Numbered from the stretch's first letter, positions 8,785-19,079 are shown. The stretch: 64,000 nucleotides of DNA from Pseudomonadota bacterium (GCA_021819085.1 JAKASJ010000002.1:1-64000), one strand, 5' to 3'. Made by a program: numbers and translations. The notes: generated by a model from the sequence alone, not told the origin.

Positions 8785-11700
8785 ATGAATACTCTGGCCG
8801 ACTACGCCGAGCTTCACTGTCTTTCGAACTTCAGCTTCCTGCGTGGCGCATCGCACCCCGAAGAGCTGGTCGAGCGCGCTGCCGCTCTCGGTTATGTGGC
8901 GCTGGCCATTACCGATGAGTGCTCGCTGGCCGGGGCGGTGCGCGCACATCTGGCGGCACGCGACCGGCAGATCAAGCTGATCCTGGGCAGCGAATTCGCA
9001 CTTTCCGACGGGCCGCGGCTGGTGCTGCTTGCGGTCGACCGCGTCTCCTATGGAGATCTGTCGGAGTTGATTACCTGCGGCCGGCGCGCGGCGGGCAAGG
9101 GCAAATACAGCCTGGAGCGCGCAGACGTGGCGCGCATCGCCACCCGCTGCCTGGCGCTGTGGTTGCCGGAGGAGATTCCCGGGCCGGTGCTGGACCCCGA
9201 GCCCGGGTTGTGGCTGCGCCAGTATTTCCCGGGGAGTGCGTGGATCGCTGTCGAACTGATGCGTGACGGTCTCGACGGCGCACGCCTCGCACGCCTCGCC
9301 GACCTGGGAAGGCAGACCGGTCTGCCGCTCGTTGCGAGCGGGGATGTGCACATGCATGTGCGCGCCAGGCGCGCCCTGCAGGATACGCTTACCGCCATCC
9401 GCCTGGGCGTGCCGCTGGAGGAGGCCGGTTGTGCGCTGAATGCCAACGGTGAACGCCATCTGCGCACCCGCCGGGTTCTGGCGCGTCTCTATGTGCCGGA
9501 ACTGCTCGCGGAAACAAAGCGCATTGCTGGACGCTGCCGTTTCTCCCTGGACGAGCTGCGTTACGAATACCCGGAGGAGGTGGTTCCGACCGGGGAGATG
9601 CCCGCCGCTTACCTGGCGCGGCTCGTTACCGAGGGCCTGGGCCGGCGCTGGCCCGCCGGCGCGCCAGCCAGGGTGCGCGGACTGGTGGCGCACGAGCTTG
9701 CGCTCATCGCCGAGCTTGGCTACGAACCCTATTTCCTTACCGTGTACGATATCGTGCGCTTTGCCCGTGCCCGCGGCATTCTCTGCCAGGGGCGTGGCTC
9801 CGCGGCCAACTCGGTGGTGTGCTACTGTCTCGGCATCACCGAGGTCGACCCGGACCGTATCGAGACGCTGTTCGAACGGTTCATTTCGAGGGAGCGCAAC
9901 GAGCCGCCCGACATCGACGTGGATTTTGAGCACGACCGACGCGAGGAGGTGATCCAGTATATCTACCGTAAGTACGGCCGCGCACGCGCCGCCCTGGCGG
10001 CCACTGTCATCACTTACCGCCCACGCAGTGCAGTGCGCGATGTGGGCAAGGCGCTGGGGCTGGCGCCGGAGCAGTTGGACCGTCTGACCGCGAACCTCCA
10101 GTGGTGGGATGGCCGGGATGTCGTTCCGGATCGGCTTGCCGAGGCCGGATTCGATCCGGCCAATCCCGCCATCCGGCGTTTGATGGAACGGGTGCGCGAG
10201 CTGCTGGGTTTTCCGCGCCACCTGTCCCAGCATGTCGGCGGTTTCGTGATCGCACGCGGACCGCTGTCGTCCCTGGTGCCGATCGAAAACGCCGCCATGC
10301 CCGAGCGCACGGTGATCCAATGGGACAAGGACGACCTTGATGCGCTCGGCCTGCTGAAAGTCGACTGTCTGGCGCTCGGCATGCTCAGCGCCATCCACCG
10401 CGCCTTCGATCTCATAGAGGCGGTCCAGGGACGGCGGCTCACGATGGCGAGCCTGCCGGCCGAGGATCCCGCCGTGTATGCGATGATCCAGCGGGCCGAT
10501 ACGGTGGGCGTATTCCAGATCGAATCGCGCGCACAGATGGCGATGCTTCCCCGTCTCAGGCCCGATCGCTTCTACGACCTGGTGATCGAGGTGGCCATCG
10601 TGCGACCGGGCCCGATCCAGGGCGGCATGGTGCATCCCTATCTGCGCCGCCGGCGGGGCGAAGAGCCGGTGAGCTACCCTTCGGAGGCGGTGCGCGAAGT
10701 GCTCGCGCGCACGCTGGGCGTGCCCATCTTCCAGGAACAGGTAATCAGGCTTGCCATGGTGGCAGCGGGCTTCAGCGCCGGCGAAGCCGACCGTTTGCGT
10801 CGGGCCATGGCCGCCTGGCACCGGCGCGGCGGACTCGAGCACTTCGAACAGCGTCTTATCGACGGCATGCGCGCAAACGGGTACACGGAGGATTTCGCAC
10901 GCCAGATATTCGCCCAGATCCAGGGTTTCGGCGAATACGGTTTTCCCGAGTCCCATGCCGCGAGTTTCGCCCTGCTGGTGTATGCATCGGCATGGCTGAA
11001 GTGCCACGAGCCGGCGGCGTTTCTGTGCGCGCTGCTGAACAGTCAGCCGATGGGATTCTATTCCCCGGCGCAGCTGGTGCAGGACGCGCGCCGGCATGGC
11101 GTCGAAGTCCGCCCTGCGGACGTGCGCACCAGCGACTGGGACTGCACGCTGGAGAGCGGACGTTCTTGCGCGCCCGCGGTGCGGCTGGGATTGAGCCTGG
11201 TGCGGGGACTTTCGCGTGCCGGCGCGCGACGTCTGGTCGAGGCGCGAATGCAGGCGCCGTTCACCGGTGTCGCCGATCTGGCCCGGCGCGCACAGCTTGC
11301 GCGCCACGATCTCGGCATGCTTGCCGCCGCCGGAGCACTTGCCGGGCTGGCTGGACACCGGCATGTGGCGCATTGGACGGTAGCCGGTGTGGAGCCCGAT
11401 CTGCCACTGCTCGAGGGACGCGACGTCGCCGAGGCGCAGCCGCTGCTGCGCCCGCCCACGGAGGGCGAGAACATTGTCGCCGATTATGCCAGCCTTGGAC
11501 TCAGTCTGCGTCGTCATCCCCTGGCCCTGCTGCGTCTGCACCTGGACCGCCTCGGGGTACACTGCGCCGCCGCAGTGCGCCTGCTTTCCCGCGGCAGCCC
11601 GGTGCGTACTGCCGGTCTGGTCATCGGCCGTCAGCGTCCCGGCAGCGCCGGAGGCGTCATTTTCGTCACGCTCGAGGATGAGACTGGCCATGTCAATGTC

Positions 11701-11877
11701 ATCGTCTGGCCGGGCGTGGCGGAGCGTGAGCGCCGGGCGCTGCTCGGTGCGCGCCTGCTGGTGGTGACCGGAGAAATCCAGAGGGAGGGCGAGGTGCTGC
11801 ACGTGATTGCCCGGTGCCTGGAAGATCGTTCCGAGCTGCTCGGCGCGCTTGTCACACATTCGCGCGATTTCCGTTGA
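8785..11877 (+). CDS. dnaE2: Error-prone DNA polymerase III alpha subunit DnaE2/ImuC
   Basis: A 1030-residue C-family polymerase that performs lesion bypass with ImuA/ImuB. The N-terminal PHP domain is clear ([19 protein letters not shown] and [15 protein letters not shown]). Catalytic acids are in PDIDVDF and [11 protein letters not shown], with the [17 protein letters not shown] motif and a C-terminal OB-fold ([27 protein letters not shown]). The length and the truncated C-terminus fit DnaE2 rather than replicative DnaE1. The gap after imuB contains no LexA box that I can find, so expression probably depends on read-through from the lexA promoter. The start has only a weak ribosome site. 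Confidence 0.96.
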   Translation: MNTLADYAELHCLSNFSFLRGASHPEELVERAAALGYVALAITDECSLAGAVRAHLAARDRQIKLILGSEFALSDGPRLVLLAVDRVSYGDLSELITCGRRAAGKGKYSLERADVARIATRCLALWLPEEIPGPVLDPEPGLWLRQYFPGSAWIAVELMRDGLDGARLARLADLGRQTGLPLVASGDVHMHVRARRALQDTLTAIRLGVPLEEAGCALNANGERHLRTRRVLARLYVPELLAETKRIAGRCRFSLDELRYEYPEEVVPTGEMPAAYLARLVTEGLGRRWPAGAPARVRGLVAHELALIAELGYEPYFLTVYDIVRFARARGILCQGRGSAANSVVCYCLGITEVDPDRIETLFERFISRERNEPPDIDVDFEHDRREEVIQYIYRKYGRARAALAATVITYRPRSAVRDVGKALGLAPEQLDRLTANLQWWDGRDVVPDRLAEAGFDPANPAIRRLMERVRELLGFPRHLSQHVGGFVIARGPLSSLVPIENAAMPERTVIQWDKDDLDALGLLKVDCLALGMLSAIHRAFDLIEAVQGRRLTMASLPAEDPAVYAMIQRADTVGVFQIESRAQMAMLPRLRPDRFYDLVIEVAIVRPGPIQGGMVHPYLRRRRGEEPVSYPSEAVREVLARTLGVPIFQEQVIRLAMVAAGFSAGEADRLRRAMAAWHRRGGLEHFEQRLIDGMRANGYTEDFARQIFAQIQGFGEYGFPESHAASFALLVYASAWLKCHEPAAFLCALLNSQPMGFYSPAQLVQDARRHGVEVRPADVRTSDWDCTLESGRSCAPAVRLGLSLVRGLSRAGARRLVEARMQAPFTGVADLARRAQLARHDLGMLAAAGALAGLAGHRHVAHWTVAGVEPDLPLLEGRDVAEAQPLLRPPTEGENIVADYASLGLSLRRHPLALLRLHLDRLGVHCAAAVRLLSRGSPVRTAGLVIGRQRPGSAGGVIFVTLEDETGHVNVIVWPGVAERERRALLGARLLVVTGEIQREGEVLHVIARCLEDRSELLGALVTHSRDFR

Positions 11878-12321
11878 GTCACCAATCTGTCCGGAATGGA
11901 CCAGCACCGGCTTGCCGTTACTGCGCAATGTGACGGGTCGCAGGCACAGACGCGATTTTCAAATTCCCGCCCCTCACCGGGGCGCGCGTCTTGAAGCGGA
12001 AGGGCGGCTGGTGACCGCGTATCGAGCGAGCTGGCGCCGCATTTGCTTCATGTCATATCGCACACGGACGTGACGGTGTAGGGTGGGGCGTGTACGTTGC
12101 CCGGGGGCCGACGGGATCCCGCCCGGATGATGCCGGTGCGAAATGCCACGCAGCATGACTGCATTGCTTGACATGGCCGGAGCAAAAATGAGGAAATCCA
12201 GGACCTGCAAAGGCGTGAAGCTCCTTATGCCATCAGGGTGTCGTAAGGGACATCGGAGTTCGATACGCATATCTATGATCCATATCCGGAATGCCGGATG
12301 GTGCCCGCAGCTCCCGGCCGG
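11878..12321. other. Gap between the SOS cassette and the efflux operon
   Basis: 444 bases without a convincing gene. A GC-only hairpin at 11968-11984 (CGCCCC-TCACC-GGGGCG) has no T-run. A TATGAT at 12274-12279 could be a -10 element for the efflux operon but lacks a good -35. A TTGACA at about 12168 has no matching -10. Confidence 0.4.
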
Positions 12322-13656
12322 ATGAAGCTAACCGGAAGGCGGGTGGTCGGGTCTGCGGCTCTGGCCTTGATGCTGGCAGCACCGTTGCATGCTCAGGCCG
12401 AGGATCTCGTGGGCGTGTACCACCAGGCGATGGCGTCGTCGCCAGTGATTGCACAGAGTCGCGCGCTGCTGCAGGCCGACCAGGCAGGCCATTCGATCGC
12501 CCGGGGACAGCTGCTGCCGCATCTTTCAGCCGGTGCCAGCGCCGGCGTAAACCACACCACCGTTTCCGGGGTGCTGCCCCAGAAGATCTCGGGATCTTTC
12601 TACTCGGACAGCTACAGCGTCACGCTCACCCAGCCGCTGCTGGATGGTTCAGCGTACGCCGCCCTTCACGCTGCCGACAGCCGTATCCGCGGTGACCAGG
12701 CGGCGCTGGCGTATGTGCGGCAGGCGCTGATCCTGAATGTCACCGAGGCCTATTTCGGCGTGTTGCGGCGCATCGCCGATGCGCGGGTGGCACGCGATCA
12801 GGAGCGACTGCTCGACAGCCTCTACCGCGAAGCCCAGGCCCGTCTGAAGATCGGTGCCGGGGATATCGTCGCCGTTGCCGAGGCCAGGGCGCGACTCGAC
12901 GCCGCCCGGTCGGTACTGACGCGTGCCGATGATGCGGTTTCGGTTGCGAACCGCCAGCTCGAGCGCTTGACCCACGCCCCGGTGCCGCCGCTGTGCGATG
13001 TGAGGCCGTTTGCGCCGCGCGGCCCGGATCCGGACCGCATGCATCAGTGGGTGGCTATGGCCCTGCGCGATCAGCCGCTTCTGAGACAGGCGCGGGCACA
13101 ATTGCGTGCCGACCGGGACCAGGTCGATGTGCGTCGGCGCGCCGCATGGCCGACGATCAGCATTTCCGGGATCGCCCAGCACGGTTATGGAGTGCTTCTG
13201 CCTGATATGACGATGAACACGGCCGGAGCCAGCCTCAATCTGGCCGTGCCGATTTTTGCCGGCGGCGCGATCGATGCCGGCGTGCGCCAGGCGCACGCGC
13301 AGGTCCGGGCACAGCAGGCGCATATCGCCGATCTGGACGACGGGATCCGCCTCGATACCCAGACCGCTTTTCTGGCCTTGCGCGACAGCGTCCCGCAATT
13401 GACGGAGGCACGTGCGGCACGCCGCTCCGCGGCGTTGTCGCTGAAGGCAACGCGCAAGGGCTACGATCTGGGCGTCCGGTCGATCCTGGATGTGCTGACG
13501 GCGGCATCCGATGCTGCCCAGGCGCAACGCGACTACGAACGGGCACTTTACGACCAGATCATCGCGCGCGTGCGGTTGAAGGCCGCGTCCGGCATTCTTG
13601 CTCCGGCCGACGTCGTTGCCGTCAACGATCTGCTGCGCCGGTGCGCGGCCCCATGA
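12322..13656 (+). CDS. TolC-family outer-membrane efflux protein
   Basis: A 444-residue outer-membrane channel subunit. It has a classical signal peptide (MKLTGRR, hydrophobic stretch, then AQA-ED at about residue 26) and two OEP repeats rich in long alpha-helices with the family pattern of N-terminal YHQAMASSPVIAQSRA and C-terminal YDLGVRSILDVLTA. The ATG at 12322 is chosen since it opens the signal peptide. It is first in a five-gene operon with HlyD, fused ATPase and two permeases, so it is probably the dedicated exit duct of this YbhGFSR-like pump. Confidence 0.88.
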   Translation: MKLTGRRVVGSAALALMLAAPLHAQAEDLVGVYHQAMASSPVIAQSRALLQADQAGHSIARGQLLPHLSAGASAGVNHTTVSGVLPQKISGSFYSDSYSVTLTQPLLDGSAYAALHAADSRIRGDQAALAYVRQALILNVTEAYFGVLRRIADARVARDQERLLDSLYREAQARLKIGAGDIVAVAEARARLDAARSVLTRADDAVSVANRQLERLTHAPVPPLCDVRPFAPRGPDPDRMHQWVAMALRDQPLLRQARAQLRADRDQVDVRRRAAWPTISISGIAQHGYGVLLPDMTMNTAGASLNLAVPIFAGGAIDAGVRQAHAQVRAQQAHIADLDDGIRLDTQTAFLALRDSVPQLTEARAARRSAALSLKATRKGYDLGVRSILDVLTAASDAAQAQRDYERALYDQIIARVRLKAASGILAPADVVAVNDLLRRCAAP

Positions 13657-13688
13657 ATCGCTACCGTTTTTTTTAAAGGAACCGCATC

Positions 13689-14726
13689 ATGGCGATAACC
13701 CGAAAACAGCGTTTGATCGCAGTCGTGGCGGTGCTGGCTATTGTCGCCGTCGCTGCCTACCTGTACCTCAGGCGTGCCGGCCGGCCGGCAGACGCCCTCA
13801 CGGTTTACGGTTCCATCGACATCCGGGAGATTCAGCTCGCTTTCAATGACAGCGGCCGCATCGCTGCCATCGCGGTGCAGGAAGGCGACCGGGTGCACCG
13901 CGGGCAGCTGCTGGCGAAGCTCGATCCGGCACGGTTCAGGGACGCAGTCGCCCAGGCGCAGGCAAGGCTTGCCGTCGCCCACCAGGTGCTTGCCCGTCTG
14001 CTCGCCGGATCGCGTCCGGAGGAAATCAACGAGGCGCGCGCGAATGCGGCGGCGGCGCTGGCCGTCTGGCGCAACGCCCGGGCGACCTATCGTCGCAATG
14101 CCGAGCTTGCGAAGGAACACTATCTGCCGCTGCAGGCCAGAGACGATGCCCGGCAAGCGCTGACGGTCGCGCGTTCACGCTGGCAGGCAGCCGAGCAGGC
14201 TCTGCGGCTGGCCATCAAGGGCCCGCGGCTGCAGGACATCGCCGCCGCCCGCGCCCAGGTGGCGGCCGATACGGCGGCGTTCGCTTTGGCGCAAAAGGAG
14301 CTGGCCGACACGCATCTCTATGCCCCGGAGAATGGCGTGATCGACAACCGGATCTTGGAGTCGGGTGACATGACAAGCCCGCAGACCCCGGTGCTGACCC
14401 TCGCGCTGGACAATCCGGTGTGGGCGCGGGCCTACGTTCCGGAGCCCGCCCTGGGCGAGCTGCGCGAGGGCATGCGCGCGGTGATCTCGAGCGACAGTTT
14501 TCCCGGCAAGCACTTCGAGGGGTGGGTGGGGTTCGTTTCGCCGGTCGCGGAATTTACTCCGAAGACGGTGGAGACGGCACAGCTGCGCACCGAGCTCGTC
14601 TATCGTATGCGGGTCTATGCGTGCAATCCGCAGGGTCGCCTGCGTCTCGGCATGCCGGTCACGGTGACCATCCCCCTTCCGGGCCGTCCGGCCCAGGGTC
14701 AATCGATCCACCCCTGCGCCCGTTGA
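13689..14726 (+). CDS. HlyD/YbhG-type membrane-fusion protein
   Basis: A 345-residue periplasmic adaptor. Residues about 9-26 form the N-terminal membrane anchor. The lipoyl/barrel-sandwich half-motif GRIAAIAVQEGDRVHRGQLL lies near residue 60, followed by a long coiled-coil arm (Ala/Arg/Glu-rich, about 90-200), the second lipoyl half (DTHLYAPENGVIDNR) and a beta-barrel domain. It would couple the inner-membrane ABC pump to the TolC-like protein encoded upstream. An A3GGA ribosome site preceded by a run of eight T lies directly before the ATG. The ATPase gene follows after 3 bases. Confidence 0.9.
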   Translation: MAITRKQRLIAVVAVLAIVAVAAYLYLRRAGRPADALTVYGSIDIREIQLAFNDSGRIAAIAVQEGDRVHRGQLLAKLDPARFRDAVAQAQARLAVAHQVLARLLAGSRPEEINEARANAAAALAVWRNARATYRRNAELAKEHYLPLQARDDARQALTVARSRWQAAEQALRLAIKGPRLQDIAAARAQVAADTAAFALAQKELADTHLYAPENGVIDNRILESGDMTSPQTPVLTLALDNPVWARAYVPEPALGELREGMRAVISSDSFPGKHFEGWVGFVSPVAEFTPKTVETAQLRTELVYRMRVYACNPQGRLRLGMPVTVTIPLPGRPAQGQSIHPCAR

Positions 14727-14729
14727 GCC

Positions 14730-16469
14730 ATGGCAACGGCCGCCCTGGTGTTCAAGGATGTGGAGAAGCGCTTCGCGGCAGGTGGCGGACGCATCACCGA
14801 AGCGCTGAAGGGACTCAGTGTGGAGATCGCGGCGGGCGTCATTACCGGTCTTCTCGGACCGGACGGCGCCGGCAAAACCACCCTGATGCGGCTGGCCGCC
14901 GGGCTGCTGCTGCCTGATCGCGGGCAGATTTCGGTATTCGGACACGATGCTACGAGCGAGGCCCGCGCCTCCTCCGGATCGATCGGGTATATGCCGCAGC
15001 GGTTCGGTCTCTACGAAGATCTGACCGTACGCGAGAACCTGGAACTGTACGCCGACCTCCAGGGGCTTGCGGGCGATGCGCGTTCGGCGCGCTATGACGA
15101 ACTGCTGGTGATGACCGCGCTCGGGCCATTCGGAACGCGCCGTGCCGGCGCACTGTCCGGCGGCATGAAGCAGAAGCTCGGGCTCGCGTGCGTATTGCTG
15201 AGCACGCCGCGACTGCTGCTTCTCGATGAGCCGACGGTCGGCGTGGACCCGATTTCCCGCCGCGAGCTGTGGATCATCATCGAGCGTCTCGCGCGGGAAG
15301 GGGTCACGGTGCTGATGAGCACGGCTTACCTTGACGAGGCGGAACGCTGTCAGGATCTCGTGATGCTGAACGAAGGCAGGCTGCTCGGCCAGGCCGGTCC
15401 GGAATCGTTTCGCGCGCCGCTCGTGGGACGGTCCTATCTGGTGCGTGCCGCGGACGGCGGGCGCCGCCGGTTGCAGCAGCAGCTCGCGCACCGGACCGGC
15501 GTCATCGATGCGCAGCTGCAGGCCAGCGAGGTCAGGGTCATTCTGTCTGAAGGCGCAACGCCGCAACCCGGACCCGGGGAGACCTGGGAGCAGGCGGTTC
15601 CACGCGTCGAAGACGCCTTTGTCGCCCTGCTGCAGGGCGGACGCACCCGGGTGAAGCGCGAGGCTGCCGCAGCCGGCCCGGCTTCCGGGCCGGTCCGCTT
15701 GCCTCCAGGTGTGGTGATCATGGCCCGGGATCTGCGGCGTTCCTTCGGAACATTCGAGGCCGTCAAGGGGGTGAGTTTCGACGTATCCACCGGGGAGGTA
15801 TTCGGGCTTCTCGGCGCCAATGGCGCCGGTAAAACCACGGCATTCCGCATGCTTTGCGGACTGCTTCTGCCCACGGCGGGCAAGCTGAGCGTCGCCGGGG
15901 CCGATATGTATCACGCCGGCGCGTCAGCGCGTCAGCGCATCGGCTATGTGTCGCAGCGCTTCGTTCTCTACGGCAACCTGAGTGTGGCGCAGAATCTTCA
16001 ATTCTTCGCCGGGGTCTATGGCCTCGGACGTGCGGCGCTCGATGCGCGTCTGCGCTGGGCCGAGGAGGAGTTCGATCTCGGACCGTACCGTTCGGTTAAC
16101 GCCAGCGCGCTGTCGGTTGGCTATAAACAGCGGCTTGCGCTGGCCTGTGCACTGCTCCATGAGCCGCAGATACTGTTTCTGGATGAACCGACCTCCGGCG
16201 TGGATCCGCTCGCGCGCCGCGAGTTCTGGGAGCGCATCAACGCCCTGGCGCACGACGGTGTCACGGTGATGGTCACTACCCATTTCATGGAGGAGGCCGA
16301 GTATTGCGACCGTCTGGTACTCATGTCGCAAGGCGAGGTGCTTGCATCCGGCACGCCACCGGAGATCCGCCGCCTCGCCCAGACCCCGGAGCGGCCGGAC
16401 CCGACGATGGAAGACGCATTCATCGTGCTGATCGCAGAGCATGAGCAGAGCATCCGGAGAGCCTCATGA
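14730..16469 (+). CDS. YbhF-like tandem ABC ATPase
   Basis: A 579-residue protein with two fused ABC domains. Unit 1 has Walker A LLGPDGAGKTT (about residue 42) and signature LSGGMKQKLGL (about 141). Unit 2 has Walker A LLGANGAGKTT (about 362) and the divergent signature LSVGYKQRLAL (about 460) seen in YbhF-type proteins. Walker B sequences LLLLDEPTVGVDP and ILFLDEPTSGVDP are intact in both halves. It powers the two downstream permeases of an ABC-2 exporter. The stop overlaps the next start (ATGA-type), which indicates coupling. Confidence 0.93.
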   Translation: MATAALVFKDVEKRFAAGGGRITEALKGLSVEIAAGVITGLLGPDGAGKTTLMRLAAGLLLPDRGQISVFGHDATSEARASSGSIGYMPQRFGLYEDLTVRENLELYADLQGLAGDARSARYDELLVMTALGPFGTRRAGALSGGMKQKLGLACVLLSTPRLLLLDEPTVGVDPISRRELWIIIERLAREGVTVLMSTAYLDEAERCQDLVMLNEGRLLGQAGPESFRAPLVGRSYLVRAADGGRRRLQQQLAHRTGVIDAQLQASEVRVILSEGATPQPGPGETWEQAVPRVEDAFVALLQGGRTRVKREAAAAGPASGPVRLPPGVVIMARDLRRSFGTFEAVKGVSFDVSTGEVFGLLGANGAGKTTAFRMLCGLLLPTAGKLSVAGADMYHAGASARQRIGYVSQRFVLYGNLSVAQNLQFFAGVYGLGRAALDARLRWAEEEFDLGPYRSVNASALSVGYKQRLALACALLHEPQILFLDEPTSGVDPLARREFWERINALAHDGVTVMVTTHFMEEAEYCDRLVLMSQGEVLASGTPPEIRRLAQTPERPDPTMEDAFIVLIAEHEQSIRRAS

Positions 16470-17578
16470 ACCGGATGCGGCTGCGCGGCCTCATTCGCAA
16501 GGAATTCCTGCAGATCATGCGCGATCCGTCGGCAATTGCCATCGCCGTGGTTCTGCCGTTCGTCCTGCTGCTGCTTTTCGGATACGGCGTATCGCTCAAC
16601 GCGCGGCGCGTGCCGCTGGCGCTGGTTGCACCGCACTCGCCGCAGGCGCAGGAACTGCTGGGAGGGTTCGATCACTCGCCCTATTTCGTGCCGCGGCGCT
16701 ACGCGACCATGGCGGCGGCGACCCATGCGCTCGTCCGCCGCCGGGTGCAAGGCATCGTGTGGCTGCGCAGTGACTTCGGGCGCCACGTGCTGGCGCGGGG
16801 CAATGCGGGCATCGGCGTGTTCGTCAACGGCGTCGACGCGAACAATGCCGGTCTGCTCGAGGCCTATATCCGCGGAGTGTGGCTCGGCTGGCTTTCGCGG
16901 CAGGCGCAGGCCCAGGGCAGTGCGCTCAGTGTTCCGGTCACGGTGGAGCAGCGCATCTGGTTCAATGCGGCGCTGCGCAGCCGCAATTATCTGGTGCCCG
17001 GCCTGATTGCCATCGTCATGACCCTGATCGGTGCGCTGCTCACCGCGCAAGTGGTGTCGCGCGAATGGGAACGCGGGACTATGGAGGCGCTCATGGCCAC
17101 TCCGGTCAGCATGGCCGACATTCTGCTGAGCAAGCTCATTCCCTATTTTGTGCTCGGCATGGCAGGGATGGCGCTGTCGGTGGCGATGGCGGTGTGGCTG
17201 TTCACGGTCCCGCTTCGTGGTACGCTGCTTGTCCTGTTTTCTGCGTCCGGGCTGTTTCTGCTTGTCGCGCTGGGCATGGGGCTGCTCATATCGACGGTTG
17301 CCAAGAACCAGTTCATATCGGCGACGATCGCCATCGTTACCACCTTTCTGCCCGCGTTCATCCTGTCGGGCTTCATCTTCGATCTGAACTCAATGCCGTG
17401 GCCGGTCCGCCTCCTGACGCATATCGTCGCCGCCCGGTATTTCGTCGCTATCCTTCAGACGGTATTCGGTGCGGGCGATTTATGGCCGGTGGTGCTGGCC
17501 AACGCGGCCGCCCTGTGTGTCATGGCGGCCTTCTTTCTCGGCCTCACCTGGCGGCTGTCGCGCAAGCGCCTGGACTGA
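16466..17578 (+). CDS. ABC-2 type permease (YbhS-like)
   Basis: A 370-residue inner-membrane subunit of the ABC-2 family: one N-terminal helix (AIAIAVVLPFVLLLLFGYGVSL), a periplasmic domain of about 140 residues, then five to six helices. The conserved ABC-2 feature REWERGTMEALMATPVSMADILLSKL follows the second helix. It pairs with the next gene as a heterodimer driven by the tandem ATPase. The predicted substrates are cationic or hydrophobic drugs, from family knowledge only. Confidence 0.92.
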   Translation: MNRMRLRGLIRKEFLQIMRDPSAIAIAVVLPFVLLLLFGYGVSLNARRVPLALVAPHSPQAQELLGGFDHSPYFVPRRYATMAAATHALVRRRVQGIVWLRSDFGRHVLARGNAGIGVFVNGVDANNAGLLEAYIRGVWLGWLSRQAQAQGSALSVPVTVEQRIWFNAALRSRNYLVPGLIAIVMTLIGALLTAQVVSREWERGTMEALMATPVSMADILLSKLIPYFVLGMAGMALSVAMAVWLFTVPLRGTLLVLFSASGLFLLVALGMGLLISTVAKNQFISATIAIVTTFLPAFILSGFIFDLNSMPWPVRLLTHIVAARYFVAILQTVFGAGDLWPVVLANAAALCVMAAFFLGLTWRLSRKRLD

Positions 17579-17582
17579 CGCC

Positions 17583-18692
17583 ATGTGGCCACGGATCCGG
17601 GCTTTGGTCATAAAGGAATTTCTGGCGCTCCTGCGGGACAAGGTGGCCAGAATGACGATGATCGTGCCGCCACTGCTGCAGCTGGTCATTTTTGGCTATG
17701 CCGCGACGTTCAACATCCGGGACATTCCTTACGCCGTATACGACCAGGATGGCGGCGCGGCGTCACACGAACTGCTGGCGCGTTTCGAGGGATCTTCGTT
17801 CTTCCGCCGCAAGGCGGTACTCACCGCCGAACGCCAGATCGCACCGGTGATCGACGACAAGCGTGTGCTGCTGGTCATTCACATTGGCCCGCAGTTCAGC
17901 CGCGATCTGTTGGCACACCGCCCGGCCCGGATCCAGGTGATCATCGATGGCAGGAACTCCAATACCGCGGCGCTCGCGGGTAACTACGTGAATGAGGTGG
18001 TGCAGGGTTTCGACACCGAATGGGCCGCGACCCATGGCTGGCAGGCGCCTCCGGCGCAGCTTGTCGTGCGCTCCTGGTTCAATCCGGATCTGCTGTCCCG
18101 CTGGTTCATCGTCCCCGGGATCATCGGGTTGCTCACGCTGGTGGTCACCCTGCTGGCGACCGGGCTGTCGGTGGCGCGCGAGCGGGAAAGCGGCACGTTC
18201 GATCAGTTGCTGGTTACGCCGCTAGGGTCGGCCGAAATCCTGCTCGGCAAGTCCGTCCCGGGATTCGTCATCGGGTTGATGGAGGCGACCGTAATCCTGG
18301 TTGCGGCTGTATTCTGGTTCGACGTGCCCTTCACGGGCAGCCTGGTGGCGCTGTATCTCGGGCTTGTCGTATTTCTGCTCTCCGGCATTGGAATCGGCCT
18401 GATGATTTCGTCCATGTCCGTGACCCAGCAGCAGGGGGCGCTCGGGGTTTTCCTGTTCATGGTCCCGGCGGTGATTCTTTCGGGATTTGCCACACCCATC
18501 GCCAACATGCCCCTGGCGGTGCAGTACCTGACCTACCTCGATCCGCTGCGCTATTTCCTGGTGATTCTGCGCGGCACCTTCCTCCAGGGCGACGGCGCCG
18601 GCGTGCTTGGATCGCAGTACGCCGGGCTCGCGGCACTCGCACTCGCCAGCATGACGCTCGCCGCCTGGCTTTTCCGCCACCGCATGTCCTGA
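17583..18692 (+). CDS. ABC-2 type permease (YbhR-like)
   Basis: A 369-residue partner permease, same architecture as the preceding gene: N-terminal helix with IKEFLALLRDKVARM in front, a periplasmic domain, the cytoplasmic motif ARERESGTFDQLLVTPLGSAEILLGKS, and terminal helices. The ATG at 17583 lies 4 bases after the previous stop and aligns with family starts; the open frame further upstream only overlaps the preceding gene. It is the last gene of the efflux operon. Confidence 0.92.
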   Translation: MWPRIRALVIKEFLALLRDKVARMTMIVPPLLQLVIFGYAATFNIRDIPYAVYDQDGGAASHELLARFEGSSFFRRKAVLTAERQIAPVIDDKRVLLVIHIGPQFSRDLLAHRPARIQVIIDGRNSNTAALAGNYVNEVVQGFDTEWAATHGWQAPPAQLVVRSWFNPDLLSRWFIVPGIIGLLTLVVTLLATGLSVARERESGTFDQLLVTPLGSAEILLGKSVPGFVIGLMEATVILVAAVFWFDVPFTGSLVALYLGLVVFLLSGIGIGLMISSMSVTQQQGALGVFLFMVPAVILSGFATPIANMPLAVQYLTYLDPLRYFLVILRGTFLQGDGAGVLGSQYAGLAALALASMTLAAWLFRHRMS

Positions 18693-18927
18693 GGTGCGGG
18701 CAACGATGTCCACGGGCGTCGATCCCGAGCGACCGATGCGCCGGCATCAGGCGACGGATTCCCGGGGTGTCGGCATGATCGAGAGCGCACCCGCGCCGGG
18801 TCTCGATGCATCGAGTGCGGTCGCGTTGTCGTGTCGGAGGCAATTCGCCGGGGCAATTCAGCCGCCTGGCCGAAGGGAAACAGCCGGGTATTCGCCGCGG
18901 GCACGGCCCTGCGCCGAGCCGTGAATC

Positions 18928-18941
18928 TTGATGAGGATCAA
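18928..18941. promoter_or_regulatory. FNR/ANR-type binding site
   Basis: TTGATGAGGATCAA is an exact match to the FNR/ANR consensus TTGAT-N4-ATCAA. It lies about 139 bases before the acetate-kinase-like gene. A -10-like TATCGT at 18963-18968 puts the transcription start near 18975, with the dyad centred at about -40.5, the class II activator position. The implied regulator would activate the ackA-xfp-glgP cluster at low oxygen. Confidence 0.75.
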
Positions 18942-18962
18942 TGTTCAGCGGTTCCGCTCAGG

Positions 18963-18968
18963 TATCGT
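18963..18968 (+). promoter_or_regulatory. Candidate -10 element of the ackA-xfp-glgP operon
   Basis: TATCGT (4 of 6 to TATAAT) is spaced from the FNR-type dyad as in class II FNR-dependent promoters. No good -35 is present, as expected for an activator-dependent promoter. Confidence 0.45.
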
Positions 18969-19079
18969 GGGGCATCGAATGAAAATCACCGCGCGCGATG
19001 CACGCTGCTCTACCGGACTGTCAGCCTGCGGGTTGTGGACCGCGCAGTCCGGTGGGTTGCAGGTTATCGACGGCGACGC

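Larger units (their letters stand above)
18693..19079. other. Regulatory gap before the phosphoketolase cluster
   Basis: 387 bases with no convincing gene. Its distal part holds a perfect FNR/ANR-type dyad and a matching -10 element (listed separately), leaving a leader of about 105 bases before the acetate-kinase start. No terminator with a T-run is visible for the efflux operon. Confidence 0.6.

Noticed and set aside
8701..11928. 1075-codon minus-strand frame opposite dnaE2
   Set aside because: The plus strand encodes a full DnaE2 with PHP and polymerase motifs; the antisense frame is His/Gln/Arg-rich and matches nothing.
11968..11984. Hairpin after dnaE2 as an intrinsic terminator
   Set aside because: The stem is only 6 bp and no T-run follows on either strand.
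12168..12173. Perfect TTGACA as a -35 for the efflux operon
   Set aside because: No acceptable -10 hexamer lies 15-19 bases downstream.
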